Shown here: positions 6,172 through 6,172 of the stretch, one piece after another | Layout: each line of letters begins with the position of its first letter | How positions within the stretch are numbered: the first letter of the stretch is position 1 | Source: CAVXYC01 sp046154735 | GTDB taxonomy: Bacteria; Chloroflexota; UBA6077; JACCZL01 | DNA length: 6,172 nucleotides | Direction of reading: 5' to 3' | NCBI GenBank assembly: GCA_046154735.1 | Contig: JBJXFJ010000339.1 | Span: 1 to 6,172, forward strand | Position numbers and translations under genes: made by a program | The notes under the pieces: model-generated | Told to the model about the DNA's origin: nothing | Seen by the model: the letters and a program-made list of their open reading frames with translations, nothing else | Database searches by the model: none

Positions 6172-6172
6172 G

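Noticed and set aside
1..6172. CRISPR array, phage defence cluster or insertion sequence with transposase
   Set aside because: There are no regularly spaced repeats, no transposase, nuclease or toxin-like reading frame, and the four genes fit envelope functions.

Overview
The window holds four convincing protein-coding genes and three short non-coding stretches. The likely source is a bacterium of moderately high GC. Two things hint at Chloroflexota or a relative: the CvpA-CAP domain combination, and a GT-C (family 39-like) membrane protein ending in a small soluble domain. This is an inference from protein style only; there is no rRNA or marker gene to settle it. None of the four genes has a recognisable Shine-Dalgarno sequence before its start.

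Layout. Positions 1-504 contain no gene I can support. A minus-strand gene (505-1503) encodes a CvpA-like membrane domain fused to an extracytoplasmic CAP (SCP/PR-1-like) domain. It diverges from a plus-strand gene (1640-3148) for a polytopic GT-C type glycosyltransferase-like protein. An 11-bp stem-loop follows that gene. A second plus-strand unit (3303-5863) then encodes an MBOAT O-acyltransferase of the AlgI type and an SGNH-hydrolase-like protein related to AlgJ/AlgX/PatB. The last two overlap by one base (TGATG) and are almost certainly translated together. The right end (5974-6171) is a GC-rich, interrupted inverted repeat with hairpins in each arm. It resembles a small non-autonomous mobile element or structured intergenic repeat and may continue past the window edge.

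How the genes may work together. MBOAT plus SGNH pairs move acyl groups (usually acetyl) across the membrane and attach them to an extracellular glycan, as in AlgI/AlgJ/AlgX (alginate), PatA/PatB (peptidoglycan) and WssH/WssI (cellulose). The upstream GT-C protein could add sugars from a lipid carrier on the outer face of the membrane. The simplest reading is a small cell-envelope glycan module: sugar transfer, then O-acylation. The polymer modified cannot be read from the sequence. The CvpA-CAP protein is another envelope protein, but it has its own transcription direction and may be unrelated.
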